30,364 bases of DNA. It comes from Fibrobacter sp. (GTDB lineage: Bacteria > Fibrobacterota > Fibrobacteria > Fibrobacterales > Fibrobacteraceae). The stretch covers positions 1-30,364 of the forward strand of contig JAEDLI010000019.1 of NCBI GenBank assembly GCA_016295375.1, given 5' to 3'. The position numbers and the translations under genes are program-made. The notes under the pieces were generated by a model. The model did no database searches. It saw only the letters and a program-made list of their open reading frames with translations, and was not told the DNA's origin. Shown one piece after another: positions 1 to 7,630 of this stretch (positions within the stretch are counted from its first letter, which is position 1; the number at the start of each line of letters is the position of its first letter).

Positions 1-1
1 T

Positions 2-199
2 GACTTGAAATCTGCGGGCACAGCAATCGTCACTGTTATGAACACGGATGGAGCCGTGGTGTCTACCGTGGTGGCAGAAAATGCACAACCTGGATTTAAC
101 AGCGTCACGTGGAATGCCGAGAATGTTCCCAGTGGCCGCTATATGGTAACCATTGAACATAATGGCACGGTTAGCGGTAAGAACGCCGTGCTCAAGTAA
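2..199 (+). CDS. C-terminal end of a secreted protein with a T9SS-type sorting domain (5' partial)
   Basis: The reading frame is already open at the left edge, so the gene begins outside the window. A TTG at position 5 is an internal Leu codon and not a convincing start. The visible ~65 residues have the beta-sandwich pattern of FlgD-like / type IX secretion type A sorting domains: a V-x-V-x-N-x-D-G-x-V-V strand pair, then G-F-N-S-V-T-W-N, then S-G-R-Y-M-V-T-I, ending in a basic A-V-L-K tail. In families that use such domains, this region directs a protein carrying a signal peptide across the outer membrane and is then removed or anchored. The catalytic or binding part lies upstream and cannot be seen, so no enzyme function can be given. 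A hairpin about 40 bases after the stop probably ends the transcript. Confidence 0.75.
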   Translation, partial: DLKSAGTAIVTVMNTDGAVVSTVVAENAQPGFNSVTWNAENVPSGRYMVTIEHNGTVSGKNAVLK

Positions 200-238
200 T
201 CAACGATTGCGTTAGACGCAGTTGCTTTGCCGAAAACT

Positions 239-1528
239 CTAGAGCCTTTCGCCTATAAGGGCGAAGGGCTCTGCTTTTGTAATGCGCACTTGTAGAGCTT
301 TGCCTGCCGGGATGTTCCCCTGCAGGGCCACGGGGCGGTAGGCGCAGTTTCGTGCGATGGTGGTGCCTGCCCGGTGGCCTTGTTTTTCGGTCACGACCGT
401 GCAGGTCTTGCCAATCCAACGCTGGTTGTTTTCTTGGGCGATTTGCTGGAAGGCGTCGAACAGCTTTGCGGAGCGTTCGTGCTTTACGCTGTCGGGAACG
501 GCAGGCGTGTCGGCGGCGTTTGCTTCTTCTATGCGGGCGGCAACAGTTCCCTTGCGGGCCACGAACCGCGTAATGTTACAGACGGTGGGGCGGGTTTCCT
601 TCAGCAGGTCAAGAGTCTCTTGAAAGTCGGCATCTGTTTCGCCGGGGAATCCCACAATCAGGTCTGTACTGAGGGTGAACAGCGGGAACTTTTCTTGCAA
701 CTCCAGGGCGAACCTGCGGAAATCCTCTACGGAGTGCTTGCGGTTCATGAGCTGCAGAATGCGCTCGCTCCCGCTCTGGACAGGCACGTGCAAGAACTGG
801 TAGAGCCGTTCATCCTGAAAACATTCCAGCAGGGCGTCTTTATAGCCGAGGATGTGCCTCGGGTTTCCCATGCCCAGCCGGATCTTGTAGTTTCCGGGAA
901 CCTGGGCGAGAATTTTTTGCGTGAGGTTTGCAAGGTTTGTGTCGGTGTCAAAACCGTAGCAGGCGCAGTCCTGTCCGGTCAGCTGGATTTCCAGGCATCC
1001 GTCGTTCACTAGGCGCCGGACCTGATCCACGATGGCGTCTTCGGGCATGCTTTGGATCCGTCCTTTTACCAGCTTCGTGGAGCAGAAGGCACAGGCGTCC
1101 AGGCAGCCTTCCTCGATGTTCACGATGCCTACGAAGGGGGACTGCCGGAGGATTCGCATGTCATTCTGGAGCCCCTTTGGGGCGATAGAATCCATGGACT
1201 CTAGCGCTTTCAAACTCGTGAATGCTACCTTGTCCGAAATCTTGCGAGCGTCTTCTTGAAAATCTTTTGGGGCGCATCCTGTTATAAAGATAGGTGCCTG
1301 CGGAAAAGTCGTTACCGCCTGCTGCAAAAGCTTCAGGGCGGTTCCGTTCCCTTTGACGGTGCACACGTTCAGGTAAAAGGCAAGGGGCTGCTCCGTCGGG
1401 AATTCAAAAGAGATGGAACAATCCGGATGTTGGGCGGACAATGCCCGGGCGATTTTTTCTCCGTCTCCGAAGTTGGCGGCACAGCCCTGGCTGAGGACTG
1501 CAATGACAGGCGATGCGGCGGAATTCAT
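239..1528 (-). CDS. mtaB: tRNA t6A37 methylthiotransferase, MtaB/CDKAL1-like radical SAM enzyme
   Basis: This 429-residue protein has the three-part architecture of the MiaB/RimO/MtaB family. An N-terminal UPF0004 domain carries three cysteines (C16, C56, C85). A radical SAM core has C-x3-C-x2-C at C142/C146/C149. A TRAM-like RNA-binding tail spans roughly 365-429. The family adds a methylthio group to tRNA; MtaB members act on t6A37 of ANN-decoding tRNAs. Several stretches (C-x-F-C-S-T-K around 146-152, L-T-G-Q-D, L-G-M-G-N-P, F-L-H-V-P-V-Q-S-G-S and D-F-Q-E-T) look closer to eukaryotic CDKAL1 and archaeal e-MtaB than to bacterial MiaB or RimO. ATG at 1528 was chosen because it overlaps the stop of the upstream SpoIID gene as ATGA and begins the conserved domain. 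The frame stays open upstream, but only as a shadow of that gene. Family membership is secure; exact substrate is inferred. Confidence 0.88.
   Translation of the reverse strand: MNSAASPVIAVLSQGCAANFGDGEKIARALSAQHPDCSISFEFPTEQPLAFYLNVCTVKGNGTALKLLQQAVTTFPQAPIFITGCAPKDFQEDARKISDKVAFTSLKALESMDSIAPKGLQNDMRILRQSPFVGIVNIEEGCLDACAFCSTKLVKGRIQSMPEDAIVDQVRRLVNDGCLEIQLTGQDCACYGFDTDTNLANLTQKILAQVPGNYKIRLGMGNPRHILGYKDALLECFQDERLYQFLHVPVQSGSERILQLMNRKHSVEDFRRFALELQEKFPLFTLSTDLIVGFPGETDADFQETLDLLKETRPTVCNITRFVARKGTVAARIEEANAADTPAVPDSVKHERSAKLFDAFQQIAQENNQRWIGKTCTVVTEKQGHRAGTTIARNCAYRPVALQGNIPAGKALQVRITKAEPFALIGERL
241..278 (+). terminator. Hairpin terminator shared by converging genes
   Basis: AGAGCCTTTCGCC pairs with GGCGAAGGGCTCT across a six-base loop (12 of 13 pairs plus one wobble), followed by GCTTTTG. 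On the plus strand it lies about 40 bases after the stop of the secreted protein. On the minus strand the same hairpin encodes the last residues of the MtaB-like protein, whose stop is at 239-241, so it is both coding and structural. Confidence 0.7.
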
Positions 1529-2943
1529 CTTTCGAACCGCTCCAGGGTGATTCCCGGATAGTAATGGCTCAGGATTTCGATGTAGCTCTGACCCGCCTGG
1601 GCCCTGGCCCGCACGCCCATCTGGCACATGCCTACGCCGTGGCCGAATCCCTTGCCTTCGAAAATCCACTTGCTGCCGTCCTTCTTGACGGTAAAGAAGC
1701 TGGAGGGGAGAATGGCGCCGCCCTTGCGGAAAAGCCAACGGACCTTGTCGCCGCGGACTTCGAAAGTTCCCGCGTCCGTAGTGACCGCAAGTGTCAAGAT
1801 GCGTCCGCTCTTGAGCGTATCCTTGACGGTAATGTCCTTGACTTTCTTGAAGGGGGCGGCTTTCGCCTTGGAATCCCTGGCGTTCTGGACAAAGAGTTTC
1901 ACCAGTTCGTCGCTCTCGAAGGTCCGATCCCACTTGCTGTAGCTGGACTCCTTGCACCAGGGCGTCCCATCACTTCGTAGGTCCGGCTTGCTCTTGAGGT
2001 AGGGAAGATTCGGCTTTTCCCAGGTGTCCAGCGTCTCGGACATGCCTCCGCAGGTGGAGTGGTAGTAGGCGGTAATGAACTCGCCATTATACATCATGAC
2101 TTCGCCCTTGGTCTCCTTGACGGCGCGGTCTGTCAGGGCCGTTGCGCTCTGGAGGCCCTTATACACCTGGTCCTTAGTGTCGGCGAACACGTCAAAGCCT
2201 AGGGACTCCCGGCTCCCGAAATGTTTGTAGGCGTAGGTGCGGGCGGCTACCGCCTGGGCCTTCAGCGCCTCGAAACGGCTGCTGTCCAGCTGTCCGATTT
2301 CGTAGGGAATCACGCCCCGCAGGTAGTCTTCCATGTCCACCGTATTGATGGCGTTGATTTTCCCGTTGTTGTAGGAGATGGTAAAAAATCCCGGATAGCA
2401 AGAGGTAGAAAGCAGTTTTCGCGTCGGCGCGATAGAGACGCACTTGCCGTCGTCGATATCCTTTTTAACGGCGGTAAAAGAATTTTCCTTCCCCTGGAAT
2501 TTCAACTCCTTGCCCTTGACGGTAATGTGGATAACCTCTCCGCCTTTTGAAAGGTACAGTTCCTTGACGTCGGTATAGACCCCTACACGAAGAGGTCTAT
2601 TCAAGTTCGTCGGTATCTTTTCCGCCTGGACTCGGGCCAAAGTATCTCCGGATGCCGTCTTGATTTGCGTGGACGCCGGGGCTTCCCTCGGGCCTTTCGC
2701 CTGGACGTCGGAAACGTTCCTTGCTTCGATGGGTCTGAAATCTACAATCTCGGGTTCTTCGACGCTGGAGTCCTTGGCGCATGTCGACAAATCTGTTTTT
2801 GGAACGACGGAGTCTTTTTTGACGGTCTTGGCCGCAGGTGCGGGCATGTCCGGCAGCTCAAAATCCTTTGCGGCACTTGTCGTTACGATAAGCGCCAGAA
2901 GAAAAAGGAGCGGTGTTTTGTAACCGGGCATGACATTACCCAT
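1525..2943 (-). CDS. SpoIID/LytB-domain exported protein
   Basis: This 472-residue protein starts with a hydrophobic export signal (about residues 9-25, ending T-S-A-A-K). A low-complexity Pro/Lys/Asp segment follows to about 115, then the SpoIID/LytB domain. Signatures include D-Y-L-R-G-V-I-P-Y-E (206-215), E-A-L-K-A-Q-A-V-A-A-R-T-Y (225-237), Y-Y-H-S-T-C-G-G-M-S-E-T (283-294) and G-H-G-V-G-M-C-Q-M-G (434-443), followed by H-Y-Y-P-G. SpoIID is a lytic transglycosylase acting on peptide-stripped glycan, and LytB proteins enhance amidases. In a non-sporulating Gram-negative, a role in envelope peptidoglycan remodelling is likely but inferred. The start at 2943 has GAGGTG six bases upstream; a second ATG four codons later is less well placed. 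It lies 39 bases after def and overlaps mtaB. Confidence 0.88.
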   Translation of the reverse strand: MGNVMPGYKTPLLFLLALIVTTSAAKDFELPDMPAPAAKTVKKDSVVPKTDLSTCAKDSSVEEPEIVDFRPIEARNVSDVQAKGPREAPASTQIKTASGDTLARVQAEKIPTNLNRPLRVGVYTDVKELYLSKGGEVIHITVKGKELKFQGKENSFTAVKKDIDDGKCVSIAPTRKLLSTSCYPGFFTISYNNGKINAINTVDMEDYLRGVIPYEIGQLDSSRFEALKAQAVAARTYAYKHFGSRESLGFDVFADTKDQVYKGLQSATALTDRAVKETKGEVMMYNGEFITAYYHSTCGGMSETLDTWEKPNLPYLKSKPDLRSDGTPWCKESSYSKWDRTFESDELVKLFVQNARDSKAKAAPFKKVKDITVKDTLKSGRILTLAVTTDAGTFEVRGDKVRWLFRKGGAILPSSFFTVKKDGSKWIFEGKGFGHGVGMCQMGVRARAQAGQSYIEILSHYYPGITLERFER

Positions 2944-2982
2944 AGCTCACACCTCAAAGCGAGCCTGCGAGCGCCCTCATAC

Positions 2983-3525
2983 CTATTTACCTTTCTTTAG
3001 CTTCGCCTGTGTCTCTTTGGCCATCTTGCGGAGCTTGGACTGGTTCATGGTGCGGTCGGCAGTAGAAATCTTATCTACGAAAAGGTCGCCGTTCAGGTGG
3101 TCTGATTCGTGCTGGATGCAGCGGGCAAAAAGGCCTTCGCAGTTGTGGATTTCTTGGGGCTCTCCGTTGATGTCGAAAAAGCGGACGCACACCTTGTCGG
3201 GCCGGACCACATTGCAGAAAATGTCCGGGAAAGAAAGGCATCCTTCGTCGTAATCTGCAGGCTTGGCGTCTTCTTCCGCTTCCCATTCCGGATTGAACAT
3301 CACATAGGGCTTGGGATCCTCTTCGCCGGGAATGGCGGTGTCGATGACCACCAAACGGATGTTCTTACCTATTTGGGGAGCGGCAAGGCCGCAGCCCGGC
3401 GCATCGTACATGGTTTCCAGCATGTCCTTGGCCAGCTGGCGGAGTTCCGGAGTAATCTCGGTAACGGGTTCGCTCTTTTTGCGGAGAACCGGGTCACCGT
3501 ATATGCGGATAGGTAAAATCGCCAT
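2983..3525 (-). CDS. def: Peptide deformylase
   Basis: This 180-residue protein has all three deformylase motifs: G-C-G-L-A-A-P-Q (44-51), E-G-C-L-S-F-P (94-100) and Q-H-E-S-D-H-L (138-144). C96, H139 and H143 are the expected metal ligands and E140 the catalytic base. The enzyme removes the N-formyl group from the initiator methionine of new proteins in the cytoplasm. Length is normal for bacterial PDF, with a Lys-rich C-terminal tail. The start lies two bases after the yajC stop, so the two genes are almost certainly cotranscribed. Co-location with a Sec accessory subunit suits a protein-maturation operon, but it may only reflect shared housekeeping expression. Confidence 0.97.
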   Translation of the reverse strand: MAILPIRIYGDPVLRKKSEPVTEITPELRQLAKDMLETMYDAPGCGLAAPQIGKNIRLVVIDTAIPGEEDPKPYVMFNPEWEAEEDAKPADYDEGCLSFPDIFCNVVRPDKVCVRFFDINGEPQEIHNCEGLFARCIQHESDHLNGDLFVDKISTADRTMNQSKLRKMAKETQAKLKKGK

Positions 3526-3527
3526 GA

Positions 3528-3896
3528 TTATTTCTTTTCTTCGGTCTTGGCGTCGGCTGCAGGAGCGTTCATGATTCTGAGGATGGCGCTCTTTTCAAAG
3601 TCGATCAGCGTGGTGGAGCCGGTACGGACCGTGACGATGTTGTCTTCAATGGAGGTGATGGTGCCGATGATGCCGGCGGTGGTCATCACCTTGTCGCCCT
3701 TTTTCAGTTCCTTGCGCATCTGGTCCATCTGCTTCATTTCTTTCTGCTTGGGGCGGATAAAGAAAAGCCACATCACCACGAACAACAGGATAAGGGGCAA
3801 GAAACTTGCGATGGCGCTGGGCTGCTCGGGGGCAGCCTCTTCGGCAAAAGCCATGGCAGAAGCGGACAGGGTAATCAAAAGGGTCTTGATTTTCAT
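3528..3896 (-). CDS. yajC: Sec translocon accessory subunit YajC
   Basis: This 122-residue protein begins with a signal-peptide-like segment (1-18, ending A-M-A-F-A), which is longer than the short head of E. coli YajC. One membrane helix follows at about 30-47, then the typical cytoplasmic part: F-F-I-R-P-K-Q-K-E, K-K-G-D-K-V-M-T-T-A-G-I-I-G-T-I and a C-terminal beta domain ending in a charged tail. YajC associates with SecDF at the inner membrane and supports protein export. The start has AAAGG seven bases upstream. TAATAT and CTAAATT hexamers near 3924-3944 on the minus strand are candidate promoter elements, making yajC the likely first gene of the yajC-def-SpoIID-mtaB operon. Confidence 0.95.
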   Translation of the reverse strand: MKIKTLLITLSASAMAFAEEAAPEQPSAIASFLPLILLFVVMWLFFIRPKQKEMKQMDQMRKELKKGDKVMTTAGIIGTITSIEDNIVTVRTGSTTLIDFEKSAILRIMNAPAADAKTEEKK

Positions 3897-3960
3897 GATA
3901 AAACCTTTATTAAAAGTGGATGAATATTACGGGCTCAAATTTAGAAAAAAGGTGGTTGCG

Positions 3961-4944
3961 CTACAGAGGCAGGTCTTTCCCGAGGCCCATTTTCAGTTCG
4001 GTCCGGCGGCGGATTACCATTTCGTTGAAAAGGTCCGTAAGGCTGTCCTCGATGCTGATCATGGCTTTCCAGCCCAGGTTCGTCATCTTGGTGGGGTCCC
4101 CAATCAGCAGAGGAATGTCGTTGACCCGTTCGTACTTGGAATCGAAACGGAAATCCACGCTTACGTCGGCGATGTCGATAAGCATCTCGACCAGCTCGCG
4201 GATAGTGTAGGATTTGCCGCTGCAAATGTTGAATGTTTCGCCAGCCTCTGCGGTGTTCAGCACCTGAATCATACCGCGGGCCACGTCCCGCACGTCCACC
4301 ACGTCACGGCTGATGTCGAGGCTTCCGGAATAGATAACGGGTTCGCTCCCGTAGAACTTGATTTTTACCAGCTGGTAAGTGATGGAGGGAATCACGAAAC
4401 GGCGGCTATGGTGTGGCCCCGTAAAGTGAAAGGGCCGCACAAACACAATGTGGAGTCCGCTGGCGTTGATAAACTGGTGTCCCAGGAGTTCCATGCATGC
4501 CTTGGAAGTGGCGTATGGAGTCATGGGGTTCGGGCGGTCTTCTTCTTTGTGCAGGTAAGTCAGGTGTTGTTCCGTACGTCCGTAGATTTCGCTGGAGCTG
4601 AGCAGCATGATTCGGGCCTTGGGGCATGCCTGTCGCGCCGCCTCCAGCAGGTTCTGGGTCCCGAGCAAGTTGATGTTCAGGGTTTCGTAAGGCTTCTGGT
4701 ACGAAAGCCCTACAGAAGACTGGCTTGCCAAGTGGTAAATATGGGTAGGAGCTACCTTTTGGAGCATCTCATAGACGTCCTTGAAGTTCAAAAGGTTCCC
4801 GGTGAGGTATTGCACACCGTCCACCTTCTGCCAAGGCTGGGGCTGCTCGTCGCTAAAGCTGAACAGCTCGTGATTCGTGCCACTCAAGCTGGAGAGGATA
4901 TGAAATCCGAGAGCCCCTGTACCACCTGTTACCAAAATACTCAT
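3961..4944 (-). CDS. NAD-dependent epimerase/dehydratase, GDP-6-deoxy-mannose reductase-like
   Basis: This 327-residue extended short-chain dehydrogenase/reductase has the nucleotide-binding G-G-T-G-A-L-G at 7-13, S-S-S-E-I-Y-G at 116-122 and the catalytic Y-x3-K at Y144/K148. The segment R-P-F-H-F-T-G-P followed by S-R-D-V-V-D-V-R-D-V-A-R-G resembles Rmd, which reduces GDP-4-keto-6-deoxymannose to GDP-D-rhamnose. UDP-sugar epimerases and dehydratases share most of these motifs, so the substrate is not settled. GAAGGA lies six bases before the ATG. The gene follows aroKB on the same strand after a 100-base gap filled by the heptamer repeat. A clearer Rmd lies beside gmd at 16502-17392, so this is a second, diverged member. 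Confidence 0.8.
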   Translation of the reverse strand: MSILVTGGTGALGFHILSSLSGTNHELFSFSDEQPQPWQKVDGVQYLTGNLLNFKDVYEMLQKVAPTHIYHLASQSSVGLSYQKPYETLNINLLGTQNLLEAARQACPKARIMLLSSSEIYGRTEQHLTYLHKEEDRPNPMTPYATSKACMELLGHQFINASGLHIVFVRPFHFTGPHHSRRFVIPSITYQLVKIKFYGSEPVIYSGSLDISRDVVDVRDVARGMIQVLNTAEAGETFNICSGKSYTIRELVEMLIDIADVSVDFRFDSKYERVNDIPLLIGDPTKMTNLGWKAMISIEDSLTDLFNEMVIRRRTELKMGLGKDLPL

Positions 4945-4966
4945 TCTAGTCCTTCGCCTTCGGCAT

Positions 4967-5054
4967 AGTTCTGAGTTACTAGTTCTAAGTTACTAGAAAT
5001 TTTTTTTGCTTCACTAGTAACTAATAACTAGTAACTCTTAACTCTTAACCCCTA
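4967..5054. repeat. Palindromic heptamer repeat, copy 1
   Basis: The left arm is four tandem 7-mers (AGTTCTG, AGTTACT, AGTTCTA, AGTTACT) at 4967-4994. A T-rich loop follows, then six 7-mers (ACTAGTA, ACTAATA, ACTAGTA, ACTCTTA, ACTCTTA, ACCCCTA) at 5013-5054. The arms are inverted relative to each other and could fold into a long imperfect hairpin centred near 5004. The right end runs through the aroKB stop codon at 5045-5047 and the last codons. Copy 2 is at 13315-13408. I do not recognise a named family. Confidence 0.85.
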
Positions 5055-6658
5055 ATCGCATCCCACGCTTTTGCTACTGTTTCCTTTTCAATATTAACAA
5101 CTTTTTCGACCTTCCCAATCTCCGTAGGCAAAATATAAACTCTTGTGCCCTTTTCGGCCTTCTTGTCAACGGCCATGGCGTTCCAGGCCTGCTCCGTATC
5201 CACGTTGTAGGTTTTCGGGAATCCGAGACGGTCCAGAAGGGCGTTTTGCTTGGATTCTTCTTCGGCGGAGAGTTTGCCCAAGAGTACGGCTGCTCGGGCG
5301 GCCACCCGCATGCCGAGGCTTACGGCTATACCGTGGCTGAACATGTTGTAGTTGGTGAGCTTTTCGATGGCATGTCCGAAGGTGTGGCCGTAGTTCAAAA
5401 TGGCCCGGAGACCGGATTCCTTCTCGTCGATGCCCACGACTTCGGCCTTGATCTGGCAGCTCCTGAAAATTAGGTGACGCAGCGCTCCGTCGTCGTGTTT
5501 CTTGATGCCTTCTACGTTTTCTTCGATGTAGCGGAAAAATTCCTTGTCGTAGATGACACCGTACTTGACGATTTCGGCAAGGCCTGCCAGGTATTCGTTT
5601 TCGGGAAGGGAGGCAAGCACCGCCAGGTCGCACACTACGGCCTTGGGCTGGTAGAATGCCCCGATCATGTTCTTACCTTCGGGGTGGTTTACCGCCACCT
5701 TGCCGCCTACGGAACTATCTACCATAGAAAGGAGGGTGGTCGGGAACTGGATAAAGGAAATTCCCCGCTGGTAGGTGGCGGCTCCAAAGCCCGCCATGTC
5801 GCCTACCACGCCACCGCTGAACTGCAACAGACAGCTCTTTCGGGTGTAGTTCCGGTGCAGCAAGAAACTGAAAAGCTGGTTCAGGTTATGGAGGGTCTTG
5901 TTCCGCTCTCCGGCCTGGAACTTAAAGATGGGGCAACGGCCCGCCTGGCCCCGCAACTGCGAGAGCATTTCGTTCTGGACCTTTGCGATGGTGGTGTCCG
6001 TACAGACCAGAAATTCGTTGGACGGTGCCAGCCGAAGGCCTTCCAGAAGGGCCTTGGAATCGGGAATGATGTTCCTGCCGATAAAGATGGGGTAGCGTCC
6101 GCCACTAGAGGGGCACACATCCAGGGCATGATTGCTCCAGAACTTTTTCATGTGCAGGATTTTTTCGATGACATGGGCTTCAGTGTAGTCATTGGAACTT
6201 TCTACGCTAAAATCGGCCTGGGCGTAGTTGGGTTCACGCTCTTTCAGCATGACCTTGATTTTGGCAAGGCGTTCCTCGTCGCTCAGGTTGGCAAGCAGGG
6301 GCCGTGTGTTCTTGCGCCCGATGCGTTCCGAAAGAATATCGGGCTTGGCCCACAGTCGGATGATGAGGCCGTTTTCCCGGATAATCTTGATGTTATCGGT
6401 ATGGGTGAGTGCGCCGCCGCCCAGGGAGACTACCTGGGGCGTTTCGTTACTGCAGATTTCAGCGATGATTTCTTTTTCCTTCGCCCGGAAAAAAGCTTCC
6501 CCTTCCTGTGCGAATATTTCGGAGATGGACTTTCCGACCCGCTCCACGATAAGGCTGTCGGTGTCAACGAAAGGGCGCTCCAGTCGCTCTGCCAGAGCCC
6601 TGCCGGTGCGACTCTTGCCGCTGGCCATAAAACCCGTAAAGAAAATATGCCTTCTCAT
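5045..6658 (-). CDS. aroKB: Bifunctional shikimate kinase / 3-dehydroquinate synthase (AroK-AroB fusion)
   Basis: This 537-residue protein joins two shikimate-pathway enzymes. Residues ~1-165 are shikimate kinase, with Walker A G-F-M-A-S-G-K-S at 9-16, an F-V-D-T-D segment, S-L-G-G-G-A-L and an R-P-L-L lid region. Residues ~170-537 are NAD-dependent dehydroquinate synthase, with G-G-V-V-G-D-M-A-G-F, P-T-T-L-L-S-M-V-D-S-S-V-G-G-K, the metal-site N-Y-G-H-T-F-G-H and a C-terminal K-K-A-E-K-G. The fused enzymes catalyse non-consecutive steps (5 and 2). ATG at 6658 was chosen because it overlaps the aroE stop as TAATG and begins the kinase domain; an open extension to 6736 lies wholly inside aroE. 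Direct coupling with aroE places three shikimate activities in one transcript. Confidence 0.95.
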   Translation of the reverse strand: MRRHIFFTGFMASGKSRTGRALAERLERPFVDTDSLIVERVGKSISEIFAQEGEAFFRAKEKEIIAEICSNETPQVVSLGGGALTHTDNIKIIRENGLIIRLWAKPDILSERIGRKNTRPLLANLSDEERLAKIKVMLKEREPNYAQADFSVESSNDYTEAHVIEKILHMKKFWSNHALDVCPSSGGRYPIFIGRNIIPDSKALLEGLRLAPSNEFLVCTDTTIAKVQNEMLSQLRGQAGRCPIFKFQAGERNKTLHNLNQLFSFLLHRNYTRKSCLLQFSGGVVGDMAGFGAATYQRGISFIQFPTTLLSMVDSSVGGKVAVNHPEGKNMIGAFYQPKAVVCDLAVLASLPENEYLAGLAEIVKYGVIYDKEFFRYIEENVEGIKKHDDGALRHLIFRSCQIKAEVVGIDEKESGLRAILNYGHTFGHAIEKLTNYNMFSHGIAVSLGMRVAARAAVLLGKLSAEEESKQNALLDRLGFPKTYNVDTEQAWNAMAVDKKAEKGTRVYILPTEIGKVEKVVNIEKETVAKAWDAIRG

Positions 6659-7530
6659 TAGATACCCTCCATTCCCTTGCGCATAATATTCAACAGTTCT
6701 TCGTCGGTATGCCCCTTCACTTGCTCGGGGAACCACTTTTTGAAACTTTCCAGCCCCTGGTGCACCAGCATGCCTTCGCCAGTAACGGTCTTGCAGCCCT
6801 TTTCGGTGGCAAGCTTCAGGAGCTTTGTCTTGGGCGGTGCATAGACGATATCGCAGACGACTTGCCCAGGGTTCAGACTGTCCTTGTCAAGAGGAGATTC
6901 GTCTTCGTTTGGGGTCATGCCCACGGAGGTGGCGTTGATGATAATCTTGTATTCCTTGGAAACGCTAAGGAATTCCTGGAAGGTGAATACGGAAATTTTT
7001 TCGCTGCCATTAAACAGCGGGTTCAGTGAACCAGCCAGGGCTTCGCCCTTGTCCTTGTTGCGGCACACGATGGCAAGCCTGTTGCCTTGTTCCATCAGGG
7101 TGTAGGCGATGGCCTTTGCCGCTCCGCCGTTTCCGAGAAGGGCGACAGTGGTGTTTGCAGGTTGCACTCCGTTTTCTTCCAGGTTGCGGATACAACCGTA
7201 GGGGTCCGTGGTGGTACCGCAGAGTGTGCCGCCAACGGTCCCGTCTTTCCAATAAAGCGTGTTTACGCTTCCGGTAAACTTGCTGATGGGGCTAAGTTCG
7301 TCCACCAGATCCATCACAGGAGTCTTGTAGGGAATGGTGACGTTTGCCCCCTTGAATTTCATGGCCCTGAAACCTTGGATAGCCTGGGCGAAATTCTCCG
7401 GTTCTGGTCCAAAGGGCAGGTAGGCCGAGTTGATTCCAAGCGCCTTGAAAAGCGCATTGTGCATGAGGGGGGATTTGCTATGGGCAATAGGGTGCCCGAA
7501 AACGCAAAGGGTTTCCGTTTTTCCGTTCAC
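6658..7530 (-). CDS. aroE: Shikimate dehydrogenase
   Basis: This 290-residue NADPH-dependent enzyme reduces 3-dehydroshikimate to shikimate. The substrate loop S-K-S-P is at 18-21, the catalytic Lys at K69 in N-V-T-I-P-Y-K, the partner Asp at D109 in G-T-T-T-D-P-Y-G, and the nucleotide-binding G-N-G-G-A-A-K-A at 133-140. Translation starts at GTG (7530), with AGAGG five bases upstream; an overlapping ATG is out of frame. It is the first gene of an aroE-aroKB unit, and the stop overlaps the aroKB start by one base. The 100 bases between it and sufD contain no gene; a promoter is expected there, but I cannot pick one convincingly. Confidence 0.95.
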   Translation of the reverse strand: MNGKTETLCVFGHPIAHSKSPLMHNALFKALGINSAYLPFGPEPENFAQAIQGFRAMKFKGANVTIPYKTPVMDLVDELSPISKFTGSVNTLYWKDGTVGGTLCGTTTDPYGCIRNLEENGVQPANTTVALLGNGGAAKAIAYTLMEQGNRLAIVCRNKDKGEALAGSLNPLFNGSEKISVFTFQEFLSVSKEYKIIINATSVGMTPNEDESPLDKDSLNPGQVVCDIVYAPPKTKLLKLATEKGCKTVTGEGMLVHQGLESFKKWFPEQVKGHTDEELLNIMRKGMEGI

Positions 7531-7630
7531 ATGAACCTCTTTTGTCCGCCCACCTGGGGCTGAACTCTAAACAATACATCAATAAAGATATAAAAAAGAG
7601 GATTGGTTTGTTCGAAAGACTAAAAATTTC

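Noticed and set aside
1529..1957. 143-residue N-terminal extension of the MtaB-like protein
   Set aside because: It overlaps the conserved C-terminal region of the SpoIID gene in another frame, is Arg/Gln-rich nonsense, and an ATG coupled to that gene's stop begins the real domain.
3547..4968. 473-codon plus-strand frame across yajC and the Rmd-like gene
   Set aside because: It runs antisense over two genes with clear families and across their intergenic promoter. Its translation has no recognisable fold.
4951..5054. Insertion sequence or CRISPR-like array at the heptamer repeat
   Set aside because: There are no spacers, no transposase and no target-site duplication. The unit is 7 bp and the arms are inverted.
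5474..6661. 395-codon plus-strand frame opposite aroKB
   Set aside because: It is an antisense shadow of the kinase/synthase fusion, with no start signal and no motifs.
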